From JAAUTY01 sp964397305 (GTDB lineage: Bacteria; Cyanobacteriota; Cyanobacteriia; Cyanobacteriales; Spirulinaceae), in contig CAYNIP010000012.1 of assembly GCA_964397305.1 (NCBI GenBank), positions 39,868 to 103,867 on the forward strand: a stretch of DNA of 64,000 nucleotides. The letters are read 5' to 3'. The position numbers and the translations under genes are program-made. This document shows, piece after piece, positions 26,260-35,314 of this stretch. Under the pieces are notes generated by a model, which was not told where the DNA came from, searched no databases, and was given only the letters and a program-made list of their open reading frames with translations. Numbering within the stretch: position 1 is the first letter of the stretch; the number at the start of each line of letters is the position of its first letter.

Positions 26260-28430
26260 GGGGTACATTTCAGTTGGGCAAGTTGGCCCACTCTGCGAGA
26301 AGCCGCTGCGCGTCTACATCCCCCGGCCCCTTCTCCCAAGTAGGACGAAGGGGAGTCTCCAAAGTGAGATGCACCCTCTCTAGGGCGAGGTTCATACAGG
26401 GACAAAAGTTGACCACTGAGGGAAGAACGGAGGGAGTCTCCTGTCCAAACGCGGTGAAACGGGCCGAAGGATGTTGCTAGTTCCGGCTCAGCCGTAGCCC
26501 CTAGGTACAAGATGGCGCAGGGTGAGAATTGGGGATTGGGAAGCGGGCGCGATCGCGACTCATTTTCTACCCCTACAGACCTAATTTCAACCTGCTGAGG
26601 GGCTAGCAAAACCCACAAGGGATACTCCCAATCATCGCCTCCTAAATGCAATCCAACTTGAGGGCAATTCTGAGCCGCAATCTGCTGGCTCGCGGCCACA
26701 TAGTCAGGGTAAAGATCTGGCCGGGACCAGAAGTACTGATCGAGGCGAGGTGTGTTGAACAGGGTATCCTGGCCAGCCAGGGGGCGCGTTTCATTGAACA
26801 GGAGCCAAAAGAGAGCGGTGATGAGTAAAAAGCTGCTCAAATAAGCGGTGAGGCGTTCATAGTTAGTGCGATCTAATACCTTACCTACAACCGGCGCGAT
26901 GAGGATGAACAGAGGTAAGTGAAGACGACTATTCCAAGGTTGCCACTTGAGCAAGAAAACGAAGAGGACAAACATCGCCAGAATCACTAAACTATACTCA
27001 AAAACTCCAGTCTTGCGAGCTTGCTGAAGACCGGTTAACCCAGTCCCAAGTGGGTGCGCCTCACTGGATACTCCCCCATTCTCCCAAGTAGGGCAAAGGG
27101 GCCGGGGGATGGGGGCAAACTTGCCTAACTGAGATGCACCCGTCTCAAGTCCAGCCCTTAGTCCTTGCCAAAGACCGAGGATGAACACCCCGCCCAGGAG
27201 ATAGAAATGCAGTGGATTCGGAGCAAGATTCTCAAAGGTTGAGATCGAGACAATGGCGAAATCAGCTCCTTGCCAGCTAGTACGCGGATCATTGGTTGAG
27301 ATACCCAAAAAGGTGTGGATTGCTTGTACAACCTGAAGTACCCATTCAGAGTTTAATAATGGCAATGGTAGGTGTAGGGCCAAGTTACGGACTAGATTGG
27401 AGATCAATCCAGTTAAGGTAAACAGCTCATTGGTATATTGCTCTTGACCTGTGGCTAGCGGTGTCCCAAAGAGTTGTAAGTTGCGGAGGTAGAAACCAGC
27501 GTTTAGCAAAAGCGGTGAGCTGACGATGGAGAGCAGTAGCCTCGGTTGAGCTTGGAAATGCGGCCATCGTGCCCAGAAGAGCCAGACCATGAGGGGCAGG
27601 GCAAAGATGTAACCTGTACCTTTCGTGAGCACGACCAAGCCAAGGCTAAGACCAATTAAGACGACGGATGATTGCGCTAACGACCTACGAATTGCTACCA
27701 CAACGAAGTAACTCAAACACACCAGCCAAAAAGCACAAATGTAGTCATTTTGGGCGCTGGAGGCTTGCAAAATTCCCATCGGTAAGGTTGCGGCATAGAC
27801 CACAGCAAAGACTTGACCCAGGGGACTTGCCCTCAGTTCGCGAGCTAGCAGGGAAACGCCGATCAGGCAACCGATCGAGCTGAGCCACTGCACGAGGTTA
27901 GCGAAGCGATCGCCCCCGGCTAAGATCTGGAAGTTGAGAATGGCATAGCCTGCGAAAGGAGGCTGATAGAGCTGCCGTAAGTTCGCGGTCGGGTAATGGG
28001 CAACACGATGGTTTTGGAGCCAGTGGAGGACGCGCGGCAGGTGGTAGGTCATGGAGTCCCAGTTATTGGGTGCTGCCAGGATGGCCGTGAGGCCGGTGCC
28101 ACCGACGATCACGCCGACGCCAAGTAGGAGAATCGTGAGATATTCTGGAAGTTGCCATATCTGTAAACTTAGGTGTAGAGGGTGCAGAAAGGGCAAAGAT
28201 TGGCGACGGCCGATCCAGTACAGAGCTAAACCGATGAGCAACCAGCCACTGAGCAACGCGGGTCGAGTCAAGCTGTGAAGTATGCTCAGCCCTTCCACTA
28301 GCAAGGTGAGGCTGGAACCCCACAACACACTGGCAGCTAAGATGGCGGCACGCCAGTTCAAGGGCCGTTGCAAGATTCGCACGAGTAAACCCCAGACCAG
28401 CGCTGGTAGGGCGATTAAAAGTAAGCTCAT
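26256..28430 (-). CDS. Large membrane glycosyltransferase (GT-C/family 39-like) carrying two element-derived segments
   Basis: 724 aa integral membrane protein with about 12 hydrophobic helices. The first extracytoplasmic loop has NNWDSMTYHLPRVLHW, with the acidic residue typical of GT-C transferases using polyprenyl-phosphate sugars. A soluble C-terminal domain starts near residue 570. Two parts come from family A elements. One is an in-frame 33-codon insertion at 27043-27150 (GASQLGKFAPIPRPLCPTW and on) in a loop between helices. The other is the last 40 residues (GASHFGDSPSSYLGEGAGG and on). The stop TAG is provided by the element's outer target duplication. Function inferred from fold only. 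Confidence 0.8.
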   Translation of the reverse strand: MSLLLIALPALVWGLLVRILQRPLNWRAAILAASVLWGSSLTLLVEGLSILHSLTRPALLSGWLLIGLALYWIGRRQSLPFLHPLHLSLQIWQLPEYLTILLLGVGVIVGGTGLTAILAAPNNWDSMTYHLPRVLHWLQNHRVAHYPTANLRQLYQPPFAGYAILNFQILAGGDRFANLVQWLSSIGCLIGVSLLARELRASPLGQVFAVVYAATLPMGILQASSAQNDYICAFWLVCLSYFVVVAIRRSLAQSSVVLIGLSLGLVVLTKGTGYIFALPLMVWLFWARWPHFQAQPRLLLSIVSSPLLLNAGFYLRNLQLFGTPLATGQEQYTNELFTLTGLISNLVRNLALHLPLPLLNSEWVLQVVQAIHTFLGISTNDPRTSWQGADFAIVSISTFENLAPNPLHFYLLGGVFILGLWQGLRAGLETGASQLGKFAPIPRPLCPTWENGGVSSEAHPLGTGLTGLQQARKTGVFEYSLVILAMFVLFVFLLKWQPWNSRLHLPLFILIAPVVGKVLDRTNYERLTAYLSSFLLITALFWLLFNETRPLAGQDTLFNTPRLDQYFWSRPDLYPDYVAASQQIAAQNCPQVGLHLGGDDWEYPLWVLLAPQQVEIRSVGVENESRSRPLPNPQFSPCAILYLGATAEPELATSFGPFHRVWTGDSLRSSLSGQLLSLYEPRPREGASHFGDSPSSYLGEGAGGCRRAAASRRVGQLAQLKCTP
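26261..26376 (+). mobile_element. Family A MITE-like element, long form, with target duplication
   Basis: 116 bp with ends GGGTACATTTCA and TGAGATGCACCC. The flanks TCTCTAGG (26253-26260) and TCTCTAGGG (from 26377) form an 8-9 bp direct repeat. The duplicated site contains the TAG stop of the upstream glycosyltransferase gene. The element interior is translated on the minus strand as the tail of the next gene. Confidence 0.9.
27052..27141 (-). mobile_element. Family A element, short form, inserted in frame inside a CDS
   Basis: Exactly 90 bp with ends GGGTGCGCCTCA and TGAGATGCACCC. Flanked by GTCCCAAGT (27043-27051) and GTCTCAAGT (27142-27150), a 9-bp duplication with one mismatch. Insertion plus duplication is 99 bp, that is 33 codons, and the reading frame used has no stop. 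Confidence 0.9.
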
Positions 28431-28577
28431 GTTCTGACGGTTTGGCCCATTTTGACGATGGGTTCTGTAGGTTGAGTTGACGTAGGGATGCTGTGGGGGA
28501 AATAGACAGCGTTTTTCTGGCTAGGGAGGTGCGTAGCCCTCACCCCAAACTTTTCTCCTCAAGCTAGCAAATAGCTG

Positions 28578-28636
28578 TAGTTGCGCTTCAGCGCGATCGC
28601 GAGCTGACGCACGAGGAGCTACTAAAGCCCAACTAC
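28578..28636. repeat. REP-like palindromic repeat
   Basis: TAGTTGCGCTTCAGCGC faces TAAAGCCCAACTA with about 30 nt between. It lies in the 270-nt gap between the membrane glycosyltransferase start and the rhomboid stop, next to a decayed CCCTCACCCCAAAC repeat. Confidence 0.65.
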
Positions 28637-28700
28637 GGCAGTATCAAGGGTTTCAACCTGCTAAGCACTGGGTAGAAGATGGGTACATTCTAGTTTGGAT

Positions 28701-30278
28701 TTACTCGCGCTGGGGCTGCGTGAGGAGGAAGAGTTGGCCGGCGAGGAACCCGATGCTGAGACCGAGGAGGTGGGCGAGGACACTGACTTCGGGAATGAGC
28801 AGATCGAAGAGGATCTGTAGCCCGATAATGATCAGGATAAGGCGTAGGCGCTTAGCGGCGAGGGTGCTCTTGTCGCGACGCCAGCCCCGGAGCAGCAGGG
28901 CTAGCAAGACGCCGACCATGCCGATGATTGCGGCGGAGGCTCCGACTAGAAGTTGCTGGGGCTGGGCGGCGGCGATCGCGATCGCCGTAAAGGCCAGCAT
29001 CGAGAGTACGCCGGTCGCGAGGTAAGCGAGCAAGTAGCGCCACGCGCCGAGGTGGCGTTCCACAAAGGGGCCGAGGATGTAGAGTCCAGCCATGTTGGTG
29101 CTGAGGTGTAGCCAGCCGTAGTGGAGGAAATTGGCGCTCAGTAAACGCCACCATTCCCCCTGCTCCCACACCTGGGCGGGCAGCAGAGCCCCGAGCCGGA
29201 TCAGGGTGGTGGCGTTTTCGCTGCCTCCTTGGGTCAGCTCAGCCAGGAAGGCGAGTAAATTGAGCCCGATGAGGCTATAAGTGACACCGGCCCGTTGAGG
29301 GCGGAGGGTTAGGGGGCCGCCGTAGCGGGTTTCCTGTTGCAATTCACCCTTGAGACGGTGCAGGAGGAGCCGTGAGGTCGGGCTCAGGATCTGGCGGGGA
29401 TCTGCCAGGGGGTGGCTCAATCGCCAGGCGATCGCCTGGCGCAGGATCTGGCTCTGGGTGTCGGCTTGCAGGCGTTGCAGGTGCTCCCGCAGGCGGGGAT
29501 CGGGCTGGGCGACGAGCTGGGTAGTCAGCCGCCAAAAGACCTGGATGGCGGGCGGATAGCTGGCGAGGGGCCCGGCGAGGAGGCGGCAAACTTCCTCTGT
29601 CTGGCCGCAGAAAGCGAGGGCAAACAGCCGGGCGAGGTTCAGGGCCAAGGGGTTGGCTTCCTTGGCGAGGTGGGGTTGCGATCGCTCCAGGGCCCCGAGC
29701 AGGCCATTGAGGTCGCCGACCTCCCCCAGGGCCCGCAGGTAGTGGATGGTCAGGTAGGGATCGCGGCGCAGCACATTTTCAGGGACGTGCTGCTGAATCC
29801 AGTCCAGCAGTTCCTCCCAGCGGGCCCCCATGAGCAGCACGAGAGCGGTGGCGTTGCGGCCGAGGGGAGAGGCGAGGGGTTCGGCCACTCGCAGGTTGAT
29901 GATCGCCTCATCAGCTCGTCCCTGTTGTCCCAGTTCGAGGGCCTGGAGAATTTGCGGCTGCTCAAACCAGCCGTCAATCGGGTGCAGCCACCGTAGGTAG
30001 GTAGCAATCCGGCGGGCTTCCCCGTAGCGTTCTTGATGAATCAGGGCATGGACTCGGGCAAAACCCGCCAAGGGGATGAGGAGCAACACCAGCCAGAGAC
30101 TGCCCCCGATCAGACTGGCCCAGTAGGGATCGACATAGAAAAAGATCAGGCTAGCGATGCTGAGGACGAGACCAGCGATCGCCCCCCAGCCCCGATGGTG
30201 GCGCGAGGAAAAGGTTCGCGCCAAGAGCGAGAGGCAGGAGAGGCAGATGGTCCAAAGGATCAACTGGTGAAACGTCAT
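28701..30278 (-). CDS. Rhomboid intramembrane serine protease with N-terminal helical-repeat domain
   Basis: 525 aa. Residues 1-75 hold two to three hydrophobic helices. About 80-310 is soluble and helical, TPR-like (EERYGEARRIATYL pattern; repeated ALE/RAL segments). About 330-525 is a six-helix rhomboid core. Catalytic Ser448 lies in LLVGASAAIIGMVG and His503 in LAHLLGLSIGF. The HYGWLHLSTNMAGLYILGP segment is the conserved helix-2 His/Asn motif that forms the oxyanion hole. Active-site residues are complete, so protease activity is expected. The N-terminal repeat domain may recruit substrates (inference). Confidence 0.93.
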   Translation of the reverse strand: MTFHQLILWTICLSCLSLLARTFSSRHHRGWGAIAGLVLSIASLIFFYVDPYWASLIGGSLWLVLLLIPLAGFARVHALIHQERYGEARRIATYLRWLHPIDGWFEQPQILQALELGQQGRADEAIINLRVAEPLASPLGRNATALVLLMGARWEELLDWIQQHVPENVLRRDPYLTIHYLRALGEVGDLNGLLGALERSQPHLAKEANPLALNLARLFALAFCGQTEEVCRLLAGPLASYPPAIQVFWRLTTQLVAQPDPRLREHLQRLQADTQSQILRQAIAWRLSHPLADPRQILSPTSRLLLHRLKGELQQETRYGGPLTLRPQRAGVTYSLIGLNLLAFLAELTQGGSENATTLIRLGALLPAQVWEQGEWWRLLSANFLHYGWLHLSTNMAGLYILGPFVERHLGAWRYLLAYLATGVLSMLAFTAIAIAAAQPQQLLVGASAAIIGMVGVLLALLLRGWRRDKSTLAAKRLRLILIIIGLQILFDLLIPEVSVLAHLLGLSIGFLAGQLFLLTQPQRE

Positions 30279-30800
30279 AGAAGACTGGCAGCGACGCAGC
30301 AGGTGTCAGGAGAAAGAACGGCTTTAACAAAGGGGTGCTGGGCTGTGGCTACCGAGTAGACCGGTCCAGAGTCTCCAGATTGGGGGAGTCACCCGCAGGG
30401 TTACAGCCCGATTTTGGCAAACGTCTCCTCGGACAGTATTAACAAGGTTGGCGGAGCGATGCAGCTCCCAAGCCAAGCTCCCTTACCTCTGACCTGGAAG
30501 GATTTAATTCCCCCTGGCGATCACCGTGAAACCATCTCAGCGCCAGCGAAACCCCCAAGATCTTAGGGGGCAACCTAGCCATAGCCGCCATCGTACCACA
30601 GGCTTCCAACCTTGTACCGAAACCACGCCGGCCCTGGGCGGTTTGGCTGAACCAGACAGGGGTAGCGGTTGCCCAGCCCTCGACTGGCGCGAACGACGCT
30701 TGACCTACTTTAGCGTGAGTTTGAGAACAAGTCCGGCTGCCGTCTTGGGTTCATCAAAACCTTGTCAACTCCCGACTCTTTAGAAACTCGGCTCAACCCC
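30279..30800. other. Intergenic region between rhomboid and P-ATPase genes
   Basis: About 520 nt. It should contain the rhomboid promoter (minus strand) and the end of the ATPase transcript. No supported gene; a plus-strand frame at 30526-30783 lacks coding-like composition. No family A or B element is recognised. Confidence 0.4.
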
Positions 30801-33629
30801 CTACACCTTGCGGTACTGGTTGTACAGGCGGATTGCCAGCTTCTCGGCTTCGACCCAGATAAACATGATCCCGCTGAACCCGAGACAGATCGCCAGTTGC
30901 TCCAGGCTCAAGACCTGAGTACCAAAGAAGTGGCGGAGGGTGGGGACATAGATCAGGGCCAGTTGCAGGACAACGGTGAGGGTGACAGCGCCTAGCAGAT
31001 AGGGGTTAGAGAAGGGGTTCATTTCCACCGTCAGGCGCGTGTTTGATCGCGCTGCCAAGGCGTGACCCATCTGGGCGATGCAGAGGGTCGTAAACACCAT
31101 GGTCTTCCAGCTATCCGGTTGGTCGCTGCCCTGGGCTTCGTGATAAGCCCAGACCATTAGGCTAATGCTGAGGATGGCAAAAATCAGGCCGATGCGGAGA
31201 ATGTAGGCCCCCAGACCTCGGGCAAAAATACTTTCACGCGGATTGAAGGGGGGCTGCTGCATCACATCGGGCTCGGCCGGCTCCACCGCCAGGGCTAGGG
31301 CCGGCAAGCCGTCGGTGACGAGGTTCATCCAGAGGATTTGCAGCGGGGTCAGGGGCACGCTAGAGAGACCGAGGAGGGGCGCGGCGGCGATCGTCAGCAC
31401 TTCCCCGACGTTGCTGCCGAGAATGTACTTGATAAACCGGCGGATATTGGTGTAGACCACGCGGCCTTCTTCGGCCGCAGCGACGATGGTGGCAAAGTTA
31501 TCATCCAGCAGAATCATATCGCTGGCTTCTTTGCTGACATCCGTGCCCGTGATGCCCATCGCGATGCCGATGTCAGCCTGTTTCAGAGCCGGAGCATCGT
31601 TGACGCCATCGCCCGTCATGGCGACAAACTTATGGCGTCGCTGGAGGGCCTGCACGATGCGGAGCTTGTGCTCCGGGGAGACGCGGGCATAAACGCTGAC
31701 GGATTCGACTTTGAGTTCCAGGTCTTGTTGGGAAAGCTTCTCCAGTTCGCGACCTGTGAGGGTGTGGCTGCCGGGTTCGGCGATGCCCAGTTGCAGAGCG
31801 ATCGCCTGGGCCGTGAGCTGGTGATCGCCCGTGATCATCACCGGCCGGATGCCGGCCTCCTTGCTACGCTGCACCGCCAGGGCCGCCTCCGGGCGCGGTG
31901 CATCCAGCATCCCCACCAGGCCCAGCCAGGTCATCTCCTGCTCGGGGTCCTCATCCACGCCCACCAAGGGGACATCCTCCAGCAGCTTGTAGGCCAAGCC
32001 CAACACCCGCAGGCCGCGGGCTGCCATCTGGTTATTCGCCCCGAGGATCTGGTGGCGCTGGTCGGCCGTGAGTTCCTCGGCTTCCTGGCCAAACTGGTAG
32101 AAGCGGCAGCGGGCTAAGAGCAGCTCTGGCGAGCCTTTGCTAAACATCACGTAGGCCTCGCCCGGATCGCCTACGGCGGTCGTCTGGCAGATGACGCTCA
32201 TGCGCTTGCGCTCGGAGGTGAACGCGAGTTCGCTCACCCGCTCAAACTCCCGGTCGAGGAGACGGCGCTCTAAGCGCGCTTTTCCTGCTAGGGAGAGCAA
32301 GGCCCCCTCCGTGGGGTCTCCAAGGATGACCCACTCGCTCGGAGCAGACTGTTTCAGAATGGCATCATTACAGAGAGTACAGGCCACCAGGAGGGCTTGC
32401 AATTCGGCAAAATCTTGGGTGGCGATCGCCTGTCCCTCCTCGTTGAGAAAGGTTCCTTGAGGCTCATAGCCCTCGCCCGTGACCTGGTAAACGCCTCCGG
32501 GGGTTTCCACTTCCTTGACCACCATTTTGTTTTGGGTCAAGGTTCCCGTTTTGTCCGAGCAAATGGTGTTGACACTGCCCAGAGTTTCCACGGCGGGCAG
32601 CTTGCGGATCAGGGCGTAACGGCGTACCATACGCTGTGTGCCAATAGCCAGGGTGACAGTGATCACAGCCGGCAGGCCTTCAGGAACGACGGCTACGGCC
32701 ATACTCAGAGAAACTTCGATCAGTTCCCGAAGGCGGCTGAAGTCCCCAGCCTGGAGGGCCCCAATCGTGACCACCAGGGCCACGAGGACCAGGGAGCTGG
32801 TGACGAGGACGTTGCCGAGGTGGGTGAGGCGACGTTGCAGGGGGGTCTTTTCGTTTTCAACGGACTGGATCAACTGGGCGATCTTGCCCAGTTCGGTGGC
32901 CATGCCCGTGGCCGTGACCACCATCGTGCCGCGTCCCTGCATGACTTCTGTGCCCGTGAAGACCATGTTGACGCGATCGCCCAACACCGTATCTTCCTCC
33001 AGGGCCAAAGCTGCCTGCTTGGTAATCGGCTGAGATTCCCCCGTCAGGGCGGATTCGCGGACTTGCAGGTTCACCGCTTCCGCCAGTTGCCCATCGGCGG
33101 CTAGCTGCGTTCCGGCCTCCAGGAAGGCAATATCGCCGGGAACCAGATCGGGGGCGTCCAGTTCCAGCACTTGCCCATCCCGCAACACCCGCACCCGAGG
33201 GGAGGACATTTGCTTGAGAGCCGCCAGGGCCTTTTCAGCGCGGACTTCTTGGATGTAGCCGAGGAGGCCGTTGAGGAGAACGATCACTAAGATGGCGATC
33301 GTGTCTTTGAAAGGGACGCCGCCCTCAGCGTCGCCACTCCGCAGGGCGAGAAAGTCAAGCACCCCGGCGATCAGAGCGACAGCGATCAGCATCAGCAGCA
33401 TGATGTTGCCGAACTGCTCTAAGAGAATTTGCCAGGCCCGGCGACCGGCAGTTTCGGTCAGTTCGTTGCGGCCGTAGTAGGCCAGACGGGCCCCGGCTTC
33501 AGCCTCCGTGAGACCGCGATCAAGCTGGGTGCCGAGGGTGGCGAGGGTGTCATCCAGGGGCTGCGCGTGCCAGGGGCGGTGTAAATCGGGCCGAGGTGCG
33601 GAAGGACGAGACGATAAGGTCACGGGCAA
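30801..33629 (-). CDS. Ca2+-type P-ATPase (PacL/SERCA-like, type IIA)
   Basis: 942 aa cation pump. The N-terminal domain LDRGLTEAEAGARLAYYGRNEL is the cation-ATPase N motif. The actuator loop is ESALTGESQPITKQ. Helix 4 has VPEGLPAVITVTLAIGTQRM, the Ca2+-site sequence of SERCA/PacL. The phosphorylated residue is Asp359 in CSDKTGTLTQNK. The hinge TGDGVNDAPALKQADIGIAMG and helices 7-10 follow. It probably exports Ca2+, with Mn2+ possible. Length equals PacL of Synechococcus. The start codon lies 111 nt from a family B element. Confidence 0.95.
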   Translation of the reverse strand: MPVTLSSRPSAPRPDLHRPWHAQPLDDTLATLGTQLDRGLTEAEAGARLAYYGRNELTETAGRRAWQILLEQFGNIMLLMLIAVALIAGVLDFLALRSGDAEGGVPFKDTIAILVIVLLNGLLGYIQEVRAEKALAALKQMSSPRVRVLRDGQVLELDAPDLVPGDIAFLEAGTQLAADGQLAEAVNLQVRESALTGESQPITKQAALALEEDTVLGDRVNMVFTGTEVMQGRGTMVVTATGMATELGKIAQLIQSVENEKTPLQRRLTHLGNVLVTSSLVLVALVVTIGALQAGDFSRLRELIEVSLSMAVAVVPEGLPAVITVTLAIGTQRMVRRYALIRKLPAVETLGSVNTICSDKTGTLTQNKMVVKEVETPGGVYQVTGEGYEPQGTFLNEEGQAIATQDFAELQALLVACTLCNDAILKQSAPSEWVILGDPTEGALLSLAGKARLERRLLDREFERVSELAFTSERKRMSVICQTTAVGDPGEAYVMFSKGSPELLLARCRFYQFGQEAEELTADQRHQILGANNQMAARGLRVLGLAYKLLEDVPLVGVDEDPEQEMTWLGLVGMLDAPRPEAALAVQRSKEAGIRPVMITGDHQLTAQAIALQLGIAEPGSHTLTGRELEKLSQQDLELKVESVSVYARVSPEHKLRIVQALQRRHKFVAMTGDGVNDAPALKQADIGIAMGITGTDVSKEASDMILLDDNFATIVAAAEEGRVVYTNIRRFIKYILGSNVGEVLTIAAAPLLGLSSVPLTPLQILWMNLVTDGLPALALAVEPAEPDVMQQPPFNPRESIFARGLGAYILRIGLIFAILSISLMVWAYHEAQGSDQPDSWKTMVFTTLCIAQMGHALAARSNTRLTVEMNPFSNPYLLGAVTLTVVLQLALIYVPTLRHFFGTQVLSLEQLAICLGFSGIMFIWVEAEKLAIRLYNQYRKV

Positions 33630-33740
33630 ACTCTCGTGGACGCGGCAGATAACAATCTTTGATCATAGGGCCTATCTCGACTCTCCGGCGCGGTGGGCGA
33701 TCGCGAAATTCAGCCTTGGCGGGACCGCTTCCCTAGGCTC

Positions 33741-34006
33741 GGGTGGACGAAAAAAGCGCGGCTCCCCTGAATTTTGAGCGATTGCTCAAAGAGCAGAGGG
33801 TCGCCCTCTATCGCTCCGCGACGCTAGCGCGAACAGCGTTACGGGGCCCCCTCTGCGAGAAGCCGCTGCGCGTCTACACCCCCCAGCCCCTGCTCCCAAA
33901 GCTGGGAGCAGGGGAGCTAGAAGCCCCTCTCCCAACTTGGGAGAGGGGTTGGGGTGAGGGCTGAGCGAAGGAGGACAAACATCCCGCGCAAAATTTTCGT
34001 TCACCC
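33741..34006 (+). mobile_element. Family B MITE-like element, copy 2, with perfect 10-bp target duplication
   Basis: 266 bp with ends GGGTGGACGAAA and TTTCGTTCACCC (one mismatch). Directly flanked on both sides by CCCTAGGCTC (33731-33740 and 34007-34016), a perfect 10-bp direct repeat. The interior contains the module CTCTGCGAGAAGCCGCTGCG shared with family A plus two strong hairpins. No open frame of transposase size, so it must be mobilised in trans. Confidence 0.92.
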
Positions 34007-34096
34007 CCCTAGGCTCACGGAGGTCAGGAGGCACTAGCCCATGTTAGGCTATAAAGTTAGACGCTTAAACAATAGCGTGCCTTTTCCCCTACATGT

Positions 34097-34666
34097 ATGT
34101 CGTTAAAGTCTTTTGCCGAAAACGGTCAAGCAGACCGTCAAGTTGTTGCCCTCGAGGATGCAGCCGGGCGATCGCTCCTCTGCTGGGTTGAACACAGTTT
34201 CCACCTCACGGGAACCGATTACCTGTTACTTGTGCCTGTAGATGCCCCAGCCATGGTGCTGACCTGGGAGGAGAACGAAGCCGACAGCGCCGAGGTGACG
34301 TGGATCGAGGACAGCGAAGCCTTAGCCGAGCTGCTCCCCGATGCCCGCGCTGTTTTGGCGGAGCAGAATCTTATCCTTCAAGATGCCGCCTACACGCTGA
34401 CGATCGCCGGTGAATTGCCAGAGCCAGCGGAGGAGAATATTCTCACGGTGGAGCTGGAGGAAGAAGCAGCAGAGCCCGATGAAGAGGAGTTGCTCTATCT
34501 CACGGAGTTCTACCACAACGAGCGGGCCTATGAAATCTACACCCCCCTCGAGCCGCTGCTTCTGCCGGCCAAGCAAGCAGGCCAGCAGCTACAGTTGCTA
34601 GAGCCCGAGGAGGTGGAGCAGATTCAGCCCTACCTCCAGTCCTGGCTCCAGTCCCTGTCCGGTTAG
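34097..34666 (+). CDS. DUF3727 family protein
   Basis: 189 aa, ATG at 34097. Opening DRQVVALEDAAGRSLLCWVEHSF and TDYLLLVPVDAPAMVL match the DUF3727/DUF1292-like proteins conserved in cyanobacteria and plastids. The centre is strongly acidic (VELEEEAAEPDEEELLYLTE). A second beta-rich unit (EIYTPLEPLLLPAKQ) closes the protein. Soluble, function unknown; the family is often found next to genes for RuvX/YqgF-like or ribosome-linked proteins, but not here. The promoter lies between the family B element and the start (34017-34096). Confidence 0.85.
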   Translation: MSLKSFAENGQADRQVVALEDAAGRSLLCWVEHSFHLTGTDYLLLVPVDAPAMVLTWEENEADSAEVTWIEDSEALAELLPDARAVLAEQNLILQDAAYTLTIAGELPEPAEENILTVELEEEAAEPDEEELLYLTEFYHNERAYEIYTPLEPLLLPAKQAGQQLQLLEPEEVEQIQPYLQSWLQSLSG

Positions 34667-34781
34667 TCGCTCCCTCCTGCTGGCGGCTAGGGTGGTTCTA
34701 GGCCCTGCCGTCTATCACGAGTGTGACCCTTGCCAGCCAAGGCTAAGCTACTGATACAGAATCCTCTTGCCCGATGCGCGT

Positions 34782-34846
34782 AACCCACCCCTCTCAAGCG
34801 GAGATCCTCCAGTCTTCCCGCCTGGAAGGGGATTCAGGGGTGGGTT
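34782..34846. repeat. Long perfect inverted repeat, possible structured RNA or terminator region
   Basis: AACCCACCCCT (34782-34792) and AGGGGTGGGTT (34836-34846) are perfectly complementary around a 43-nt interior that contains further GC pairing (CTTCC.../GGAAG). It lies 115 nt after the DUF3727 stop, without a T tract, so it is not a standard terminator. Confidence 0.5.
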
Positions 34847-35314
34847 GATTGGATCGAGTTTCTGGACCCGAGATTTTCATGCAGCCCTCTTGTGTCTAAT
34901 CTCCGGGACGCTGCGCGAACACAGCCAAGAAAAAATGAACGTTTAACCTCGATCTGAGCACAAAAGGGATCGGCTCTCCAGGATTCACGGTGATTTCGTG
35001 CAGCGAAGCAACCCTTGCCTCGGTCGGGGTTTGGTCTCCAAACCCTCAGCAGCTCTGAGCTTGGAGACCAAGCCCCTAGGCGATTGGGGACGCTGGCGCG
35101 TGCGCTCGGTCATTTCCACCCTAGATCCTGGAGAACCTACCAATTCTACTAATGATTTGACCGGAAAGCCTCAGTTTATCGTGGAACCTGTATCAGAAGA
35201 GGCTGAGATCATAGACCCTCGAAGTGTCGATGGCTGTTGGGCTTGAGGCTTTTTGGATACGTCTAATAGAGGGATGATTTTTCCGGCTGCCGATACAGCC
35301 CTTTCACGAATCCT
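34847..35314. other. Intergenic region with small hairpins
   Basis: No gene supported. Two adjacent palindromes, GGTTTGGTCTCCAAACC near 35030 and GCTTGGAGACCAAGC near 35057, share the GGTCTCC/GGAGACC core. An AAAAATGAACG segment near 34932 recurs just after the ISL3-like element at about 35474. Confidence 0.4.

Noticed and set aside
34998..35246. 82-codon open frame between DUF3727 and PfkB
   Set aside because: No ribosome-binding site and no family-like residues; it spans small palindromes.
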